DNA from: Ceratotherium simum simum
Lineage: Eukaryota > Chordata > Mammalia > Perissodactyla > Rhinocerotidae
DNA: 64,000 bases
Assembly: GCF_000283155.1 (NCBI RefSeq)
Contig: NW_004454163.1
Location: 6,925,222-6,989,221, forward strand
Direction: 5' to 3'
Shown here: in pieces, positions 1 through 11,649 of the stretch
Numbering within the stretch: position 1 is the stretch's first letter
How the letters are laid out: the number at the start of each line of letters is the position of its first letter
The notes under the pieces: model-generated
The model's input: the letters and a program-made list of their open reading frames with translations, nothing else
What the model was told of the DNA's origin: nothing
Databases searched by the model: none
Translations under genes and position numbers: made by a program

Positions 1-175
1 AGAAGGAAGTGGTCAACTATGTTAAATGCTGCTGAGAGCAAAATAAATTGAGGTTTCTAAATTGACCAGTGGATTTTCAGTGTGTGGAGGTTGTTGGAAC
101 CTGGACAATATTGTTTCTGTGGAGTGATAGGAAAGAGACCTTGATTTAAAAGAATGGAGAAGACTTCCACTTCCC
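1..175 (-). repeat. L2 LINE fragment, minus strand (part 1 of a split copy)
   Basis: The text TGGTCAACTATGTTAAATGC and the following bases match the reverse complement of the mammalian L2 (CR1-clade) ORF2 region. The same phrases recur in the second copy near 40290-40350. The continuation of this copy appears at about 5.0 kb, after an inserted L1. Confidence 0.6.
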
Positions 176-759
176 TATAATGGTGATCTTGGTGATCTAG
201 ACCAACTCCCAGTTGAGCACACCTAGAAAGTTAGAAAAAAAATACAGAAATTATCTGCTTGAAAACATCCAGAGGTTAGAAGGCAGAGTTTAGAAGGCAG
301 TGAAAAATTACCCAAAATATGGGAGAAGATGGAAACCCAGAGAAATGAGCTTAGACTTTGGAGGCCACTTTTTATCTAGAGGCATCTGCTGAATCCAGGT
401 GTATACTGAGAAACTAAATAGTGCTTTTGACAGCCTTTTGGTGCTAGGGTGTAAAAACTGGAGTCCATAGTCTATCGTGTTTGTGTGCGTGGTGTTTAGT
501 GGTGGAGTCTGACAGCCCCTTCCTGCGTGCTTTAGTGTTAGGCTCCTAGAAGTAATGACGAAATTGAAGTAGATGAGCTCTTGTGGGGACTGTAGCCCAA
601 CATCATACCATCTCAATGTGTAAAACAGAATTAAGGTGATTAGGGTTTACTAGTCCTTCTATCTCCCCTAGAAGCAAATGTAAATCCTATCTGTAGGAAG
701 ATCTTAGGCCTCAAATTTTTTTTGTGGTATTTCCTTACACAATGTCTGGCTTGTAGTCA
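176..759 (+). repeat. Possible 5' part of the adjoining L1, not firmly identified
   Basis: No gene is visible. The text is purine-rich and lies between the L2 fragment and clear L1 ORF1 sequence, so it is probably the L1 5' UTR. I do not recognise a specific subfamily. Confidence 0.3.
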
Positions 760-1490
760 AAAAATAGCAGACACATGAGGAAGTAAGAAACATGAAAAAA
801 AAAAACAAAAACGATAGACAATGGAAATAGACCAAAAAGGACTCCAAATAATGGCATTATCAGACGCAGACTTTAAAATGATTGTACATAATGTGTTCAA
901 GGAAATTAAAAAAAAGATTGAGAATTTCGGCAGAGAACTGAACCTATTAGAAAATAACCAAATGGAAATTCTAAAAGTGGGAAAGTACAATAATAAAAAT
1001 TAAAAACACAGTGGATGGGATTAGCAGCAGATTAGACATAACTGAAGAGAGAATTAGTGAAATGAATTGTAGATCACAAGTAAACATCCAGAATGAAGCA
1101 TGGAGAGTTAGAAGGATGAAAAATAAAGAACAGATAGTAAGAGATATAGGAGATACAATGAGAGGTCTAGAACTAGCAACAAAATGGTAGTCACAGAGTG
1201 AGAAAGAGAATAGAGCAGTAGCAATATTTGGCAGTATAATGGCTGAGAATTTTCCAAAATTGATGAAAGACATTAAGGCACAGAATCAGTAAGTCTGATG
1301 AACCTTGAGCAGGATACCTGCCACATCATACTGGGGCACATCATCATAAAACCATTGCAAACCAAAGATAGAGAAAGAATTATAAAAAAAAACCAGAGGG
1401 AGAAAAAAGATAAAGATTACCTTCAAAGATATAACAGGAAGTCTGCAAGTTGACTTCTCAAGAGAGGGGAAAAAAAAAAAGGAAGCCAAC

Positions 1491-1739
1491 GGGGCCAGCC
1501 CTGTGGCTTAGTGGTTAAGTGCGCGCGCTCCGCTACTGGCAGCCCGGGTTTGGATCCCAGGCGTGCACCGACGCACCACTTCTCCGGCCATGCTGAGGCC
1601 ACGTCCCAGGTACAACAACTACAAGAATGTGTAACTATGACATACAGCTATCTACTGGGGCTTTGGGGGAAAAAAAAAGGAGGAGGATTGGCAATAGATG
1701 TTAGCTCAGAGCCGGTCTTCCTCACAAAAAAAAAAAAAG
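1491..1739 (+). mobile_element. ERE-type tRNA-derived SINE
   Basis: It starts GGGGCCAGCCCTGTGGCTTA, has a pol III A-box-like GGCTTAGTGG and a B-box-like GGTTTGGATCC, and ends in an A-run. The target-site duplication GGAAGCCAA lies at 1481-1489 and 1740-1748. It sits inside the old L1. Confidence 0.92.
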
Positions 1740-3034
1740 GGAAGCCAAAAGATAATGGAATGATATCTTTTAAAGGCTGAGAGATAACTACAAGCCCAAA
1801 ATTCTATACCCAGCAAAAGTATCTTTCAAAATAAAAAATTTTAAGATAAAAACTGAGATAATTTGTTATCCACACTAAAAAATACTAATGGGTATTCTCT
1901 AGGCAGAAAGAAAATGATCCCATTGGAATGATCAGATAATAGAAATGAAGGAAGAGCAATAGAAATGGTAAATATGTAGATAAATTAATGTCAACTATGT
2001 AAAACAAAATAATATCTTCTGCAATATAAAATATCTATAAAATTAAGATATAGAACAAAGAATTTTCGTTGTGTGGGGGAATGGAGTTAAATATTTGTAA
2101 GGTTTTTTTGTGTTGCCAAGAAGTGGGTAAAAATACCAATTAGTATTAGACTTCAGTAAATCAAGGATGGATGTTGCAGTCTTTAAGGTAAACACCAGAA
2201 GAAAGTGAACATTAGTTAATAGAGTGGGGAGAGTGGAAATGAAAAAAAAAATCCAAACTAAGTAAAGAAAGGAGAGAAAAGGACAAATATTTCTATTTGT
2301 GTAAGATGGTAGATTTAAACTGAAATATATCAATAATTATATTAAGTGGATTAAGGGTTTTGCTTTAAAGACAAAGATTGCTAGATTGGATAAAAAAAAA
2401 TGACAACTATATACTGTTATGAGATGCAGACATCAAAAAATAAGGATATAGGAATATTCAGGGTAAAAGAATAGAAAAAAATATACCTGACCTATATTAC
2501 TATCAGGTAAAAAAGACTTCAAGGTAAAAAGCATATTTGAAAATCATCATTTAAATTCACCACATCAACAGGAAAAAAGGAGATAATTTATGTGATCATT
2601 TCAAGAGATACAGAAAAAGGATTTGATAAAATTTTGCCACTGGCTGTGATAAAAACTCTTAGCAAACCAGGACTAGAAGGGAACTTATTTAATCTGATAA
2701 AAAGTATCTACAAAAAAACAAAACAAAACTTCACAGCAAATATCCATATTTAATAATTTTGAAAACTTTCCCTTTGAGATCTGGAACATGACACAGATGT
2801 CCATATCACTACTTCTATTCAGTGTCGTACTAGAGGTCTTAGCCAGAGTAAGGAGGCAAGAAAAAGAAATCATATTATATGGATTGGAAAGGAAGAATTA
2901 AAACTTACTATTTGCAGTTGACATGATTGTGTATAATGAAAATCCAAAAGAATTATAAAGATAAAGATTTAGAATCAGTAAGGTTTAGCAAAGTTGATGG
3001 TTTTAAGGTAAATATTTATAAGAAAAATCAATTG

Positions 3035-3317
3035 GAGCCAGCCCTGATGGCCTAGTGATTCAGGTTCAGCACACTCCACTTTGGCAGCACAGGTTCGGTT
3101 TCTGATTGCAGGGCCACACCACTTGTCTGTCAGTAGCCATGCTATGACAGTGGCTCACATAGAAGAACTAGAAGGAGTTGTACAACTAGAATGTACAACT
3201 ATGTACTGGGGCTTTGAGGAGGAAGGAAAAAAAAAGAGAGAGGGAGGAAGATTGGCAACAGATGTTAGCTCAGGGTGAATCTTTCCCAGCAAAAAAATAA
3301 AGTTTAAAAAAAAAAAA
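3035..3317 (+). mobile_element. ERE-type SINE, diverged
   Basis: It starts GAGCCAGCCCTGATGGCCTA and ends in an A-run. A perfect 14-base duplication AGAAAAATCAATTG lies at 3021-3034 and 3318-3331. The body is more mutated than other copies, which suggests an older insertion. Confidence 0.9.
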
Positions 3318-5004
3318 AGAAAAATCAATTGTATTTCTATATGTTGGTTTTATAAAAAAGCTAGAAAATAAAATTTTTAAAAATATTATTTAAAATGCAA
3401 TCAAGAAATATCAAATATAAGAAACTCTCTTCAAAGAAAATTCTAAAACATTATTGAAAGACATTAAAGACGTAAATAAATTGAGAATGAGTGGACAACT
3501 CAATATTATAAAAATGTCGGTTCTCTCCAAATTGATTTATAGATTTAATGCATTCACAGTCAACCATGTACGTGTGTGTGTGTGTATAATTTGACAAGTC
3601 GATTCTCAAATGTAACTGGACATGCAAAGACCTAGCAGAGCCAGGTGTTCTTGTAGAAGAATAAGATTGGAGGATTCGTAATAACAGTTATCAAGATTTC
3701 TTGGAAAACTATAGTAATTAAAATAGTATGCTATTGTTGCAAGAACAGACAAACATAAATGAAACAAAATAGAGAGTTCATAACCAGTTCTATACTACTT
3801 GAACACTTGGTTTAGGACAAAGGTGGCGCTGCATAGCTGTAGGAGAAGGATGATCTCCTAAAGAAACAAACAGTGGTGGGTCAACCCGATATAATTAAGG
3901 ACAAAACTGAAATTGTACCTTTACCTCACACCACATAGAAAAATCAGTTTCATGTGTATTACAGATATAAATAATGAAGGCAAACCAGTAAAGCTCCTAG
4001 AAGATCACATAGAAGAATTTTTTTATGATCTTGGGGTAGGAAAAAATTTCTTAGAACACAAAGAGCACCCAAAAATGAAGGAAAAGTTTAATAAATGGGA
4101 CTACATTAAAGACTTTCTGTTCATTAAAAAAAAAAGTGAAAAGAAAAATATATTCAAAAGGCAAGTCACAGAAGAGAAGATATTTATGAGGCTCATAACC
4201 AGCAAAGTGCTGAGATCCAGAATATACAAAGAACTACATATCAGTAAGAAAAAGATAGACAATCCAGTAGAAAAATGGGTGAGAGACTTGAACTTCACTT
4301 CACAGAAGAGATTATCCAAATGACCAATAAACATGTGACAAGATGCTCAGCCTCGTTAGTAATCAAAAAAACAAAACCACAATGAAATACCACTTCATAC
4401 ACTCACTGTTGGTGGAAGTGTAAATTGGTATACCCACATTGAAAAACCATTGTTTACTGAAATGAGGACTAACATACTTCATACTTCATGACCCAGCAGA
4501 TCTACTGCTAGGTATATCTAACAGAAATGCATGCACATATGCATCAGGAGACAAGGACAGAAATGTTTATAGCAGTACTCTTTGTATTGGCTCCAAACTG
4601 AAAACAATCTAAGTGTCTTATCAACAGTGGAATGTGGCATAGTCGTACAATGGAATACTTTATAGCAATGAAAATGAACAAAAGCTACATGCCACAACAT
4701 GGATGAATCTCATTATTATACTGAGCAAAAGAATCACACAAGAATATATACAGAATAATGCTGTTTCTGGAAAGGTCAAAAAACAGTCAAAACAAAACTG
4801 TGATGTTAAGTGTTAGGATAGTGATTGGTCACCTTTGGGGAGGAAAGAAAAGGTAATGGGAGCAAGGGGGACTTGCAAGGTGCTGGCAGTGTTCTTTCTT
4901 CACCTGAGTTGTGGTTACATGAGCATTTGCTGTGATAACTCATTCACTCTAAATTTATGTTTTGTGTGCTCTGTTATACTACAAATAAAATCAACTTGAA
5001 AAAA

Positions 5005-6100
5005 GATTGGGAGAAACAAAGTAGGAGGGGAAGCAGTGGAGACAGCAAGTGGAGCAATACTGTTGAGATGTAGTTAGAAAAAGGAGAGAAATGGGGATGT
5101 TAGCTGGGGAGATGATGCAATCAAGGGGGACGTTTTCTTTTTTGTAAGATGGCATGTAGTACAGTATTTTTTTATGTTAATGGGAGTGATCTCAATGGGG
5201 GAAAATTTAAGAGGAAAGTAATATAGGAAGAGCATTGAACTTGAGTAGGTGAGAAGGAATGAAGGTGGCTTCAGACAGGAACAGAGATAATTCAGGCATC
5301 ATGTAGCAGGAAAAAGGCACAATGTTTATGAACGCAATTGCCTGTAGGATGGTAAATGTGTTGATGGGAGTATGGAAATTCTCATCTGATGGCTTTTGTT
5401 TTTTGCAGTGAAATTGGAAACAAGGTTAACGCTTGTGAGTGAGGAGGGTGAGGAAGGTATTGGAAATCTGCTGAGATGTGAAACGGTTTGAAAGAGTTGA
5501 CTAGGAAATATAGTAGGAGTACTGGATAGTGCTGAGAGCCTACTTGAGGTTTGTGGTTGTAAATTGAAAGTGAGACCATTCGGCATGTTCATGTTTTCTT
5601 TAGCCCTGTTCAGCAGCTCAAGTGCAGATGCAAAATCAGCAGAAAGTTGGATTTAGTTAGGATTGGGATATCGCCAGGCAAGTGAGATAGATAGAAGAAT
5701 AGAGAGAATAAGGCAGTGATTATAATAAAGAACCATGGATCTAAGCAGAGTAGAGGAACTAGGAAATCTGCAGAAGGTAACAAAGCAAAAAGATGGAAGA
5801 GTCTGGATTGGAGATCCCAACAAAGGAAACTAAACATCTGGGATTATTCAAGTAACTGAGTGGGAATAAGCCAGGATGGCAGAGTGGGTGGTGGTGGAGT
5901 GGGTGGAGAATGGTGACCAGAGATTAAGATGCATAAAATGGAGATTATCAGTAATGACATGGTATAGGGATATAGCATGAAAGTAAGTGGGTGAGATAGG
6001 GTGGAGGAGAGTTTCATTGGAGGCGAGGAGAGCAGAGTAAAGATCTGAGAGGCCAGGTGTTGAAACATTGACTATGTGGAAACTAAAGTGACCAAGAATG
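5005..6100 (-). repeat. L2 LINE fragment, minus strand (part 2 of the split copy)
   Basis: GCAGTGGAGACAGCAAG, GGAGAGAAATGGGGATGTTAG and ATGTTAATGGGAGTGAT follow the reverse-complement L2 order. Similar text in the same order appears at about 40500-40900. The far (5') boundary is uncertain and may extend to about 6300. Confidence 0.6.
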
Positions 6101-6539
6101 TGATGATAAGACTAGTGATGGAATTGATAGGGAAGGTGATAGATGACTGTAACAGAGGTGGGGTGGCAAGTTCTCATAACACTTTCTTAAAGGACCTGAG
6201 GCTTCTTAGGGGAGAAGGAAAAACGAGTCTCAAATCAGCAATGAGGAACAAGGAAGATACTTACCCCCTGTCCAGACTCAGTGGTATGTGGGATGTGGAA
6301 GAAAAGCCAGCCTCCTCTTGAAAGACCACTCAGGAAGCAGTATTCTTGGCTTTAATTAGTTTAGAAGATAAAGGGAATATTTAGAGAATGGATTGTGAAT
6401 ATAGGGGATTTTACTGATGGCAATAACCATGAATTCTAGAGAGCACAGTGGAAAGGTTAAGAGGTCAGGAGCCTTAGTCAAATCAAAATTAGAATTTGCG
6501 TAATTCACAATGACCTGGAAGGCCTGGGCTTTTTGTTAC
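6101..6539. other. Unassigned DNA, possibly the 5' end of the L2
   Basis: No gene and no confident repeat is seen. An open frame of 81 codons at 6076-6321 has no recognisable domain and is taken as chance. Confidence 0.3.
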
Positions 6540-8420
6540 TTGTTCATAGCATTATCTTCAGTACTTTATGATTTTAAAACATTTTCACCAGATCTGTAAT
6601 TATGTATCTATCCTCATTTATAATATTGTTTGTTACTTTTCTCTTTTTTCCTTAAACAATCTTGCTAGTGGTTTGCAGTTTTTAATTTTTTAAAGAGAAG
6701 TAGCTTTTCCTTTTGTTTATCCAGTTGGTTTTTTAAAATTTGTTTTCTATGTAATTATCTTTTCTTCTATTTTGTGTTTAATCTGTTTTCATACTTCTTT
6801 AGTTAAATGCTTAACCTATTAATTTAGAAATATTCTTGTTTTCTAATAAATTCATTAAAGACTCTAAATTTACATCTATGAATCACTTCAGTGCATCCTG
6901 CTGGTTTTATGTGTAGTACTTTCATCCTTATTCATTTGTAAGTAGTTTGTAATTTTCATTTGCTTTCTCTTTAACCCAGGATGACTCGGAGGTACGTTTA
7001 AAAATTTCTATGTACATTTCTTTTGGCCTTTTGAATTTCTCTTTTTTTTATTATTGATTTTTAGATTAATTTCATCATGGTCAGAGAACGTGATCTGGTA
7101 TATGAACATGATCTATTTTAAAATGTGTTGAAACCTGCTCTGTGACCTAGAAAATGTTCAGTTTTTTTAAAACTGTTACCTCTGCAGTTGAAAACAACAT
7201 TGACGGTTGCCTGTTATTTCTGTTTTTTTCTGTTTTAGTGTGCATGCTTTAATAGATTCTGATTAAGTTGTATTAAAAAAAAAACAACTCCTATGATTGT
7301 GGATTTGACAATTTCTCTAACTCATTCTGTTAGTTTATTTTTCAAGACTGCATCACTAGATGTATTTAAAACAATTCGTAGTATATTATTTTTGTTTTTT
7401 TTTAACCCAGTGTTCACTGTATCTTTATTAACTTTTTTCACACTACTTTTCATATTGCTACACCACTTTTCGTCTATTTAACATTTTCCTGGTATGTCTA
7501 TTATTATTATTTTTTTTTCCTATTTCATTACTTTCAGCCATCTGTATGATTTTGTTTTAGGTGTATCTCTACTAAATGGCTGGATTTTATATTTTTAATT
7601 CACTCTAATAGTCTTTGTTTTTAATAGGTGAGTTTAATGCATCTACATTTATTGTGACTGTTGATATATTTGGACTTACTGCTTTTAGGTTGAACCATGT
7701 GAAACTGATCTTCAACCTTTTTTTTTTTTTCTTTTTTTGTGAGGAAGATTAGCCCTGAGCTAACATCTGGTGCCAATCCTCCTCTTTTTGCTGAGGAAGA
7801 TTGGCCCTGGGCTAACATCCGTGCTCATCTTGCTCTACTTTATATGGGACGCTGCCACAGCATGGCTTGACAAGCAGTGCGTTGGTGCGCGCCCAGGATC
7901 TGAACCTGCGAACCCTTGGGCCGCCAAAGCGGAGCGGGCACACTTAACTGCTACACCACCGGGCCGGCCCCCCTTCAACCATTTTTGACCTATGAAAATG
8001 ACAGTTTCATAAAGTTCAACCTAATAAATCTTGTTTTCTGTTTGCCATCTTTTTAATTTTTTTCCTTCTTTCCTGCTTTGCTCATTGATACAGTTTCAGT
8101 TGATAAAGTTTTTATTATTCATCTTTTTCTCTTGCTTGCTTGGTTTGGGAGCTGTACTACTGTAGGACCTAGGCACATTGTAATTGTTAAGGTGTGGATT
8201 TATCTATATGCTCTATATGCTCAGTGCACATAGTGTACTTTTGATCTGAACGTTCATAGTCTTCAATTCTAGAACATTTCTAGCTATAATCTCAGATGTT
8301 GCTGTTGTCACCATTTCCTTTAATTTATTCTTCTGGAACTACTTGTATGCATATACTAGAACTTCTCAATCTATACTCTTATTTTTTCTCCCTTTGTCCC
8401 TTTTTGAATTATATCTAGAT
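6540..8420 (-). repeat. Old L1 LINE, minus strand
   Basis: Reverse-complement ORF2 phrases are present, such as AACAATCTTGCTAGTGG, TAATTTCATCATGGTCAGAG and GGTGAGTTTAATGCATCTAC. The copy is interrupted by a SINE at 7718-7972. It is heavily decayed, and the end beyond 8.1 kb is uncertain. Confidence 0.75.
7718..7972 (-). mobile_element. ERE-type SINE, antisense
   Basis: It begins with a T-run and GTGAGGAAGATTAGCCCTGA and ends CCACCGGGCCGGCCC. The target duplication CTTCAACC lies at 7710-7717 and 7973-7980. Confidence 0.95.
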
Positions 8421-8444
8421 GAATTTATCATTAATATCTTGGTA

Positions 8445-8600
8445 ATGGCAAAGTCCAGGTCTGGCTCTGCCATTTACTGGCAGCGTGGCTTTGGACAAGT
8501 TAGTTGACCTCTCTGTACCTCAGGATCTTTATGTGTACAATAAGGACAATAACAAGGGTTGTTATGAGGACTTGTAGTGATTTTGAATATTTCCTGGCAC
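8445..8600 (+). repeat. MIR element
   Basis: GTCTGGCTCTGCCATTTACT followed by GGACAAGTTAGTTGACCTCT and GGGTTGTTATGAGGA is the standard MIR order. Confidence 0.85.
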
Positions 8601-9185
8601 CAAGGATATAGAGAAGGCCTCTGTTCAGGAAGTGAGCTCTAGGTCCCAGAGCAATTCTCAGGAGAAGCTGACTCCAAGCATGCTTTTCCATCCCCATCTT
8701 TTTTACAAATCACTGTCTGGCATCTGAAGTGTATTCACAGTGAAATATCAGAGTAATATTTAACTATCCCTACACTAAGCTGGACAAAGCTGGCCAGCAG
8801 GTGCTTTTCAGACCAGTTCCTAGAGGTGGAAGATAAATAGTGTGGGACAGCCCCTAGAGTGCAGCTTTTTCACCCCTTTTTCTGAATCTGGAAAAGCCTT
8901 GCTTGTTCTAAGTCATGGGCTTAACTGGTGGTAAAGCTGGCAGCGTCCAGATCATCCTGTTCCTGCCAAGAACGTTTACTGCCTTGTAGGGTCTCCAAGG
9001 GCACATTTCCTGGAGGAAACTGGAGGAAAGAATGATATTGTTCCAGTGTCAAGAAGAGTTAAATAGAAGTAACAAAGAATAACTTTTGTAATATATGATC
9101 TTAGGGAAGAAGGTTTAAGACAAATTCCAGGTCACCTAATATGGCAGTTCTATCCTATATAATTAGTCTTAGTTGCTTAAAAAGT
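8601..9185. other. Unassigned non-coding DNA
   Basis: No gene, repeat or structural signal that I can support. Confidence 0.4.
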
Positions 9186-9400
9186 AATAATACCATTTAT
9201 TGAGTGCTTAGTATTGTACCTGACACTGTACACATTATCATATTTAAGCAATTGAGCAAAGTAGTATGCTCAGTTTATGGATGGGGAAACTCAGACTTAG
9301 GGAGATTAAATGATTTGTGCAAAGTATGGTGAATGAGTGATCCAAGTGAAATTTGTCAATGACAAAACATGAAATCTTAATCACTGTGCTCTGCCATCAC
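9186..9400 (-). repeat. MIR element, antisense
   Basis: CCATTTATTGAGTGCTTAGT, then GGATGGGGAAACTCAGACTT, GGGAGATTAAATGATTTG and the tail follow the MIR reverse-complement order. Confidence 0.8.
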
Positions 9401-9639
9401 TTTTATGGTTAGATCTTCATTGATCTTGTCTGAATGAGAGTACGTGAAGGAGAAATTTTGTAACATTGCCAAACACTGCCAGGCACGTAGGCAGACATCT
9501 TAAGAAATATTGACTTGTCATTGGTAAATGGTAGTGATAGGCTAAATATAGTGGGTGACAAAGAATACTTCGAAAATCATAGCTCAAAGGGACATGGAGA
9601 AGACAATTGGGTTATATGTGCATATTCACCTTGATTTGG

Positions 9640-9745
9640 AATCAAGCTACTTCATTTCTCTAAGCCTCAGTTTTCTCATCTATAAAATTGGGAGAATAAT
9701 ACCTCTGTCTTAGGTTCTTAGAAGGGTAAAATGAGATGAGGCATG
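9640..9745 (+). repeat. MIR element
   Basis: TTCTCTAAGCCTCAGTTTTC and TCATCTATAAAATTGGGAG, then AAAATGAGATGAGGCATGTA, match the MIR core. Confidence 0.75.
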
Positions 9746-9879
9746 TAAAACTCCTAATATTTCAGGCCCTAAGAGGATTAGGATAAGTAGGGTGGGACTT
9801 TAACAGTTGAAAAATAATAAAAATAATAATTATCAAGGGACTTCTATTATTCTACATTCATGAATTGTTAGGTATATGT
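9746..9879 (+). repeat. Local direct duplication, copy 1
   Basis: The segment from TAAAACTCCTAAT through GGATTAGGATAAGTAGGGTG to GGTATATGT recurs at 10336-10472. It starts at the edge of the MIR tail. By eye, about ten substitutions and one small indel separate the copies. Confidence 0.85.
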
Positions 9880-10335
9880 GTGCATTGATTCGCTGGTAAG
9901 CCCAGTCTTGCTGAGATGAACACTATCCTAAGCAAATTTAATAATCTCTTTATTTCCCAAAACACCCGTGAATCACTCAGGCAGGCACTCAAGCTAACTC
10001 TCAGACCACATAGTGAATTTCACGCATTAGAGTTTATTCAGTAATCCTTTCACTCACTTACATAAGACAGGTGTTCATTATGTAGGCTATTTTTTAATTA
10101 ATATTATACATAGGAACATAAATGAAACCACTTATGTTTACACTCATTGTTTAAAGACGAGGGATTTTCAGTCAGCTCCAACTCCACTCCAGTATATAAT
10201 TCATTCCCATTAATAGCATCAGCCCACTATGGTAGTGATGGTATAGTCTGAAAAACCTGTCCGTCTCCCCTCATCCTTTCTCAGTCTGTGCTCTGTGCCA
10301 AAGCAAAGGAGTAAACTAAGGAAGAGAAAGATATA

Positions 10336-10472
10336 TAAAACTCCTAATGCTGTTTCAGGCTCTGAGAGGATTAGGATAAGTAGGGTGGGACTATAACAGT
10401 TGAAAAATAATAGAAATAATAATTATCAAGGGACTTCTGTTATTCTGCATTCCTGAATTGTTGGATATATGT
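10336..10472 (+). repeat. Local direct duplication, copy 2
   Basis: The partner of 9746-9879, offset by about 590 bases, shares GGATTAGGATAAGTAGGGTG and AATAATTATCAAGGGACTTC. The bases between the copies match no repeat I know. Confidence 0.85.
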
Positions 10473-11645
10473 AGAAGACAGGAGGTCCAATGTGCAAAAG
10501 ATAACAGAATCCCCAGGAGGATGGTGAAAGGAGAGCCCCAGATGACAGTGGTGCAGGCATGGAGGCAACCAGCCCAAAAAATTCCAGGAGGGATTTCTTT
10601 AAGAAGATTTCACTGATATTATAGCTGGTGCTTTTGAATATCTTAAGAGACTATTTAGACAATTTGTAAAGAGTCTGAGTTTGAATTAGTGACAAATACA
10701 TAGAAAACTAAGGAGACGGGAAAAAATAAACCAGGGTAAAGTAGAAGGAGATATTGTGCAGGAAAGGAATGGTATTCATGATATACAAATCAGCTGTGAA
10801 TAGCATTTTACATAGTCCTAATATAAACATTAAATAATGATGTAACCAAACTTATGACCACAGTGGGAGACTGAGGGACTAGCAAATATGTGTGTCACGG
10901 TGGGGATAGGAGTGAAATAAATCCTCATGTTCTATAGTAAGAAGTCAATATGTAATATCTAGAACTAGAAAAAAAATCAAGTAAAAATGCAAATAGAATA
11001 CTTAGAATTATGGAGGTAAATATCAAGAGAAACAAGTAAAAGAATTGAACTTGGTTTGTTTTATGGGAAGAGAGAAATGGCAGAGAAGTGAGGGAACAGC
11101 TTTTTTTTTTAACAAGTTTTGGACAGTTGTTTATTCTTTAAGCTATATACATGTCCTTTGATCAAGATAAAACCTAAAGTTGCTCAGGTAATTCTGATCT
11201 CTACACACAACTTGCCTCCCAGGAGACTCACTACTCCAATGTAGTGCATCTCAAACTCAAGCTTGCTAGGGTAGGAGAAGAGGGAGAATCAAAAAAAAAA
11301 GCAGGGGTAGTTATCTCTACTCTCTGGCCTTTAGGTCACTCCTTTCTAGTTCCTCAGTCTGGAAAGAGAGAGTTTCTCTTGGGGTTCTTTCTTTGTGCAT
11401 CCAGGGCACACTTTCAGTTTTGGGGCTGCCTTGGAGTGCAGGCTGGCTAATGTCAGGGCGGGAAAAAATGGAAAACTCACCTCTCGTTCAGTGGAACTTC
11501 GAATTCTAGTCTCCTTCCCGAATTGACCTGCTACCATTTACCTTTCAGAGTGCCTTCTGATAGCTGCTCCATGCATTCTGTCCAGGATTTATAGTTCTGC
11601 TCACTGGGAGAGACAGAGTGGAGTGTACTTACTCTGTCTTTCCTG
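10473..11645. other. Unassigned non-coding DNA
   Basis: No gene seen. It may contain decayed LTR-like sequence (11100-11640), but no family is recognised. The short overlapping open frames on both strands here have no domain. Confidence 0.3.
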
Positions 11646-11649
11646 GAAC

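Larger units (their letters stand above)
760..5004 (+). repeat. Old L1 LINE (ORF1, ORF2 and 3' end remnants), plus strand
   Basis: Decayed ORF1 sequence (about 800-1920) shows GGCTGAGAATTTTCCAAAAT and ATTCTATACCCAGCAAAAGT. It is followed by ORF2 reverse-transcriptase remnants (2340-3000), the ORF2 C-terminal part (3332-4330, with a 136-codon open remnant at 3913-4323) and the 3' UTR with CACCTTTGGGGAGG. It ends near CAAATAAAATCAACTTG at about 5000. Many stops and frameshifts show that it is dead. Two SINEs are nested inside. Confidence 0.85.

Noticed and set aside
1491..1739. tRNA-like A and B boxes as a real tRNA gene
   Set aside because: The repeated copies, A-tails and target duplications show a tRNA-derived SINE. 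No cloverleaf with a proper anticodon stem was seen in any copy.
3571..3588. Short GT-repeat as Z-DNA or a regulatory element
   Set aside because: Only about eight dinucleotides long and inside a dead L1, so nothing supports a function.
3913..4323. 136-codon frame as a gene
   Set aside because: The text is the C-terminal part of L1 ORF2; upstream ORF2 is broken by frameshifts.
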